From NCBI GenBank assembly GCA_947460445.1, contig CANHHS010000023.1, positions 1 through 14,982 on the forward strand: a stretch of 14,982 bases of DNA, in the 5' to 3' direction. Made by a program: the position numbers and the translations under genes. Below are positions 13,552 through 14,982 of this stretch, piece after piece; position 1 is the stretch's first letter, and the number at the start of each line of letters is the position of its first letter. Origin of the DNA: Opitutia bacterium. Its GTDB lineage: Bacteria; Verrucomicrobiota; Verrucomicrobiia; Opitutales; UBA953. Under the pieces are notes generated by a model that worked only from the letters and a program-made list of their open reading frames with translations, searched no databases and was not told the DNA's origin.

Positions 13552-14886
13552 TTAGGCCACGCGCTCGACGAGGAGCGGCGGCACGTTCGGGCGCTTCGGC
13601 GCGAGGCGGTACGCATCGCGGAAGTACGGGAGCGCGAGCTCGACCTTCGACTCGTCGTTATAGTGAATCATGATCAGCGGCTCACCCTGCTTGACCTGCG
13701 TGCCAACCTTACGGATTTCGGTGACGCCAACCGAAGGGTCGAGCGAACCATCCTTATTGGTCGCGAGCAAGCGTACGCCTTGGGCAATCTTACCCGCATC
13801 AATGGTGTGAACGTAACCACGCTTCGGCGCTGGCAACTTGCGGATAAACTTCGCCTTCGGGAATTTGCTAGGATCATCAATCCAGTCAGTCTTGCCGCCT
13901 TGAGCACGAACCATCGCCTTAAACTTCTCGAGGGCAGAACCGTCTTTCAAGTGACGCTCGACAGCCTGCTTCGCAGAGAGCGTAGAGCCGGCGACGCCAG
14001 CGAGGCGGACGACTTCCATGCCAAGCTTCATGACGAGATCCTGAAGGTCCTCAGGACCTTCACCCTTCAAGAGACGAACCGCTTCAAGAACTTCTAAGCC
14101 TGTACCGACGGAATCGCCTAAAGGCTGATTCATGTCAGTGACGAGGGCGACGCACTTGCGATTCAAACTGCGCGCGACGCGCGTGATGATACGTGCGAGC
14201 TGCTTCGCCTGCTCGAGATCACGAATAAAGGAACCGTTGCCCCATTTCACATCGACGACAAGGCCTTCGCAACCTTCGGCGAGCTTACGCGCAAGGATGC
14301 TTCCCGTAATCAATGGAAGCGAAGGGGTCGTGCCTGTGCGTTGACGAAGCACATAGAGCAACTCGTCCGCAGGCGCGATTTCGGAGCACTGCTCGGTTAG
14401 CGAACAGCCGACTTTCTCAAGCTGCGCACGAAAAGCGTCTAAGGTAACCTTGGTCTTTAAACCCGGAATGGACGAAAGCTTATCGGTGGTGGAGATGATG
14501 TAGTCTTCATCTTTACCATTCATGCCAGGCATGATAACGCCCGCAGCTGCACCGAGAGCTGCCAAGACCATGGAAGTCTTGTCACCGACGCCACCCGTTG
14601 AGACTTTGGAAATCTTTGGCTGAGTCAGACGGTCGAGGTCAATGTATTCGCCCGAGAGACGTAGTTCCTCGGCGAAAGAAGCGGTCTCTTGAGCCGACAT
14701 CTGTCGGAAGTAGATGGCCATCGCGAGCGCCGCCTGCTGGGCTTCGGGCATCGCACTGTCCATAATGGAGTCGACGATATAGCGTATCTCGTCGGCAGTG
14801 AACTCACCACCATCGCGCTTCTTCTCAATGAGTGAGGTGTAAGAGGGTTTTTCTTTCTTCTTCGGATCGAGGAGTTTTTCAGCCAT
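13552..14886 (-). CDS. Pyrimidine-nucleoside/thymidine phosphorylase homologue with altered active site
   Basis: 444 residues from the ATG at 14886; family members are about 430-440. An upstream in-frame ATG at 14946 would add 20 residues rich in Arg and Pro with no family support. Family features: LIEKKRDGGEFTADEIRYIVDSI (helical domain start), KVSTGGVGDKTS (94-105), TDKLSSIPG (134-142), EIAPADELLYVLR (169-181), PLITGSILARKLAEG (191-204), VDVKWGNGSF, TDMNQPLGDSVG and the C-terminal barrel-sandwich domain. The family splits pyrimidine nucleosides with phosphate into base and (deoxy)ribose-1-phosphate. Odd: the usual KHSTGG is KVSTGG, the usual SGRGLGHTGGTLDK is replaced by a same-length NGKDEDYIISTTDK, and the lysine after SIL(A) is Arg200. 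The fold is certain; the exact reaction is not. Confidence 0.82.
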   Translation of the reverse strand: MAEKLLDPKKKEKPSYTSLIEKKRDGGEFTADEIRYIVDSIMDSAMPEAQQAALAMAIYFRQMSAQETASFAEELRLSGEYIDLDRLTQPKISKVSTGGVGDKTSMVLAALGAAAGVIMPGMNGKDEDYIISTTDKLSSIPGLKTKVTLDAFRAQLEKVGCSLTEQCSEIAPADELLYVLRQRTGTTPSLPLITGSILARKLAEGCEGLVVDVKWGNGSFIRDLEQAKQLARIITRVARSLNRKCVALVTDMNQPLGDSVGTGLEVLEAVRLLKGEGPEDLQDLVMKLGMEVVRLAGVAGSTLSAKQAVERHLKDGSALEKFKAMVRAQGGKTDWIDDPSKFPKAKFIRKLPAPKRGYVHTIDAGKIAQGVRLLATNKDGSLDPSVGVTEIRKVGTQVKQGEPLIMIHYNDESKVELALPYFRDAYRLAPKRPNVPPLLVERVA

Positions 14887-14982
14887 AAAGCGTTTGTAGT
14901 TAGGTGGTTTAGGAACCGGCCGTGCCCTTGGGCGCGCACACCGCATCAGACAGACTCAAGCCCAAAAGTCGAGATTAAAACC

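Noticed and set aside
13663..14097. Plus-strand open frame of 144 codons opposite the nucleoside phosphorylase
   Set aside because: It lies fully antisense to conserved phosphorylase codons and shows no recognisable domain or ribosome binding site.
14887..14946. Upstream ATG start for the nucleoside phosphorylase
   Set aside because: It adds an Arg/Pro-rich 20-residue stretch absent from the family, and no ribosome binding site supports it. Start mapping could overturn this.
1..14982. CRISPR array, tRNA, rRNA, insertion sequence, toxin-antitoxin or phage-defence locus
   Set aside because: I looked for spaced direct repeats, clover-leaf or rRNA sequence, transposase motifs with terminal repeats and defence-type domains on both strands and found none; genes fill nearly the entire window with known metabolism.

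Overview
The window reads as about 15 kb of ordinary, gene-dense chromosome from a Gram-negative bacterium. Lipid A genes (lpxC, lpxA) show an outer membrane. Fusion of lpxC to fabZ directly upstream of lpxA is best known in Bacteroidetes and also fits the PVC group. Together with the moderate GC content and the tightly packed house-keeping genes, I lean towards Verrucomicrobiota (Opitutae-like). This is inference; the window has no rRNA or other phylogenetic marker. I see no mobile element, tRNA, rRNA, CRISPR array or phage gene, and no gene-free stretch longer than about 140 bases.

Layout from left to right. (1) 1-2681, plus strand: the end of an SDR dehydrogenase that resembles D-mannonate oxidoreductase, then glucuronate isomerase (uxaC), then a small four-helix membrane protein of unknown function, nearly without gaps. 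The first two form part of a hexuronate catabolism operon whose start lies outside the window. (2) 2678-6325, minus strand: a very tight six-gene run, in transcription order trpG/pabA-type glutamine amidotransferase, nrdR, an unknown 163-residue protein, a HIT (Hint-type) protein, tsaB and alr. Junctions are 2-3 base gaps or 4-base ATGA overlaps, so this is almost certainly one transcript. Its last gene, alr, converges on the membrane-protein gene and shares the TTAA stop region. (3) 6399-10410, minus strand: two paralogous secreted zinc metallopeptidases in tandem, each with signal peptide, prodomain, HExxHxxGxxH catalytic domain, a beta-rich domain, a PKD domain and a C-terminal Ig-like domain. 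They are separated by a perfect 38-base palindrome that should act as a terminator. (4) 10546-13485, plus strand: lpxC-fabZ fusion, lpxA (GTG start) and a secreted dienelactone-hydrolase-like alpha/beta hydrolase. (5) 13502-13533: a strong bidirectional terminator. (6) 13552-14886, minus strand: a pyrimidine-nucleoside phosphorylase homologue with several changed active-site positions.

The most rewarding places to look again are the altered active site of the nucleoside phosphorylase, the paired metallopeptidases with a shared lone prodomain cysteine (possible cysteine switch), the unknown alanine-tract protein locked between nrdR and the HIT gene, and the glycine-to-alanine change at the acyl-chain ruler position of LpxA. 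I did not find convincing evidence of a wholly new multi-gene system; most of the window is well-known metabolism.
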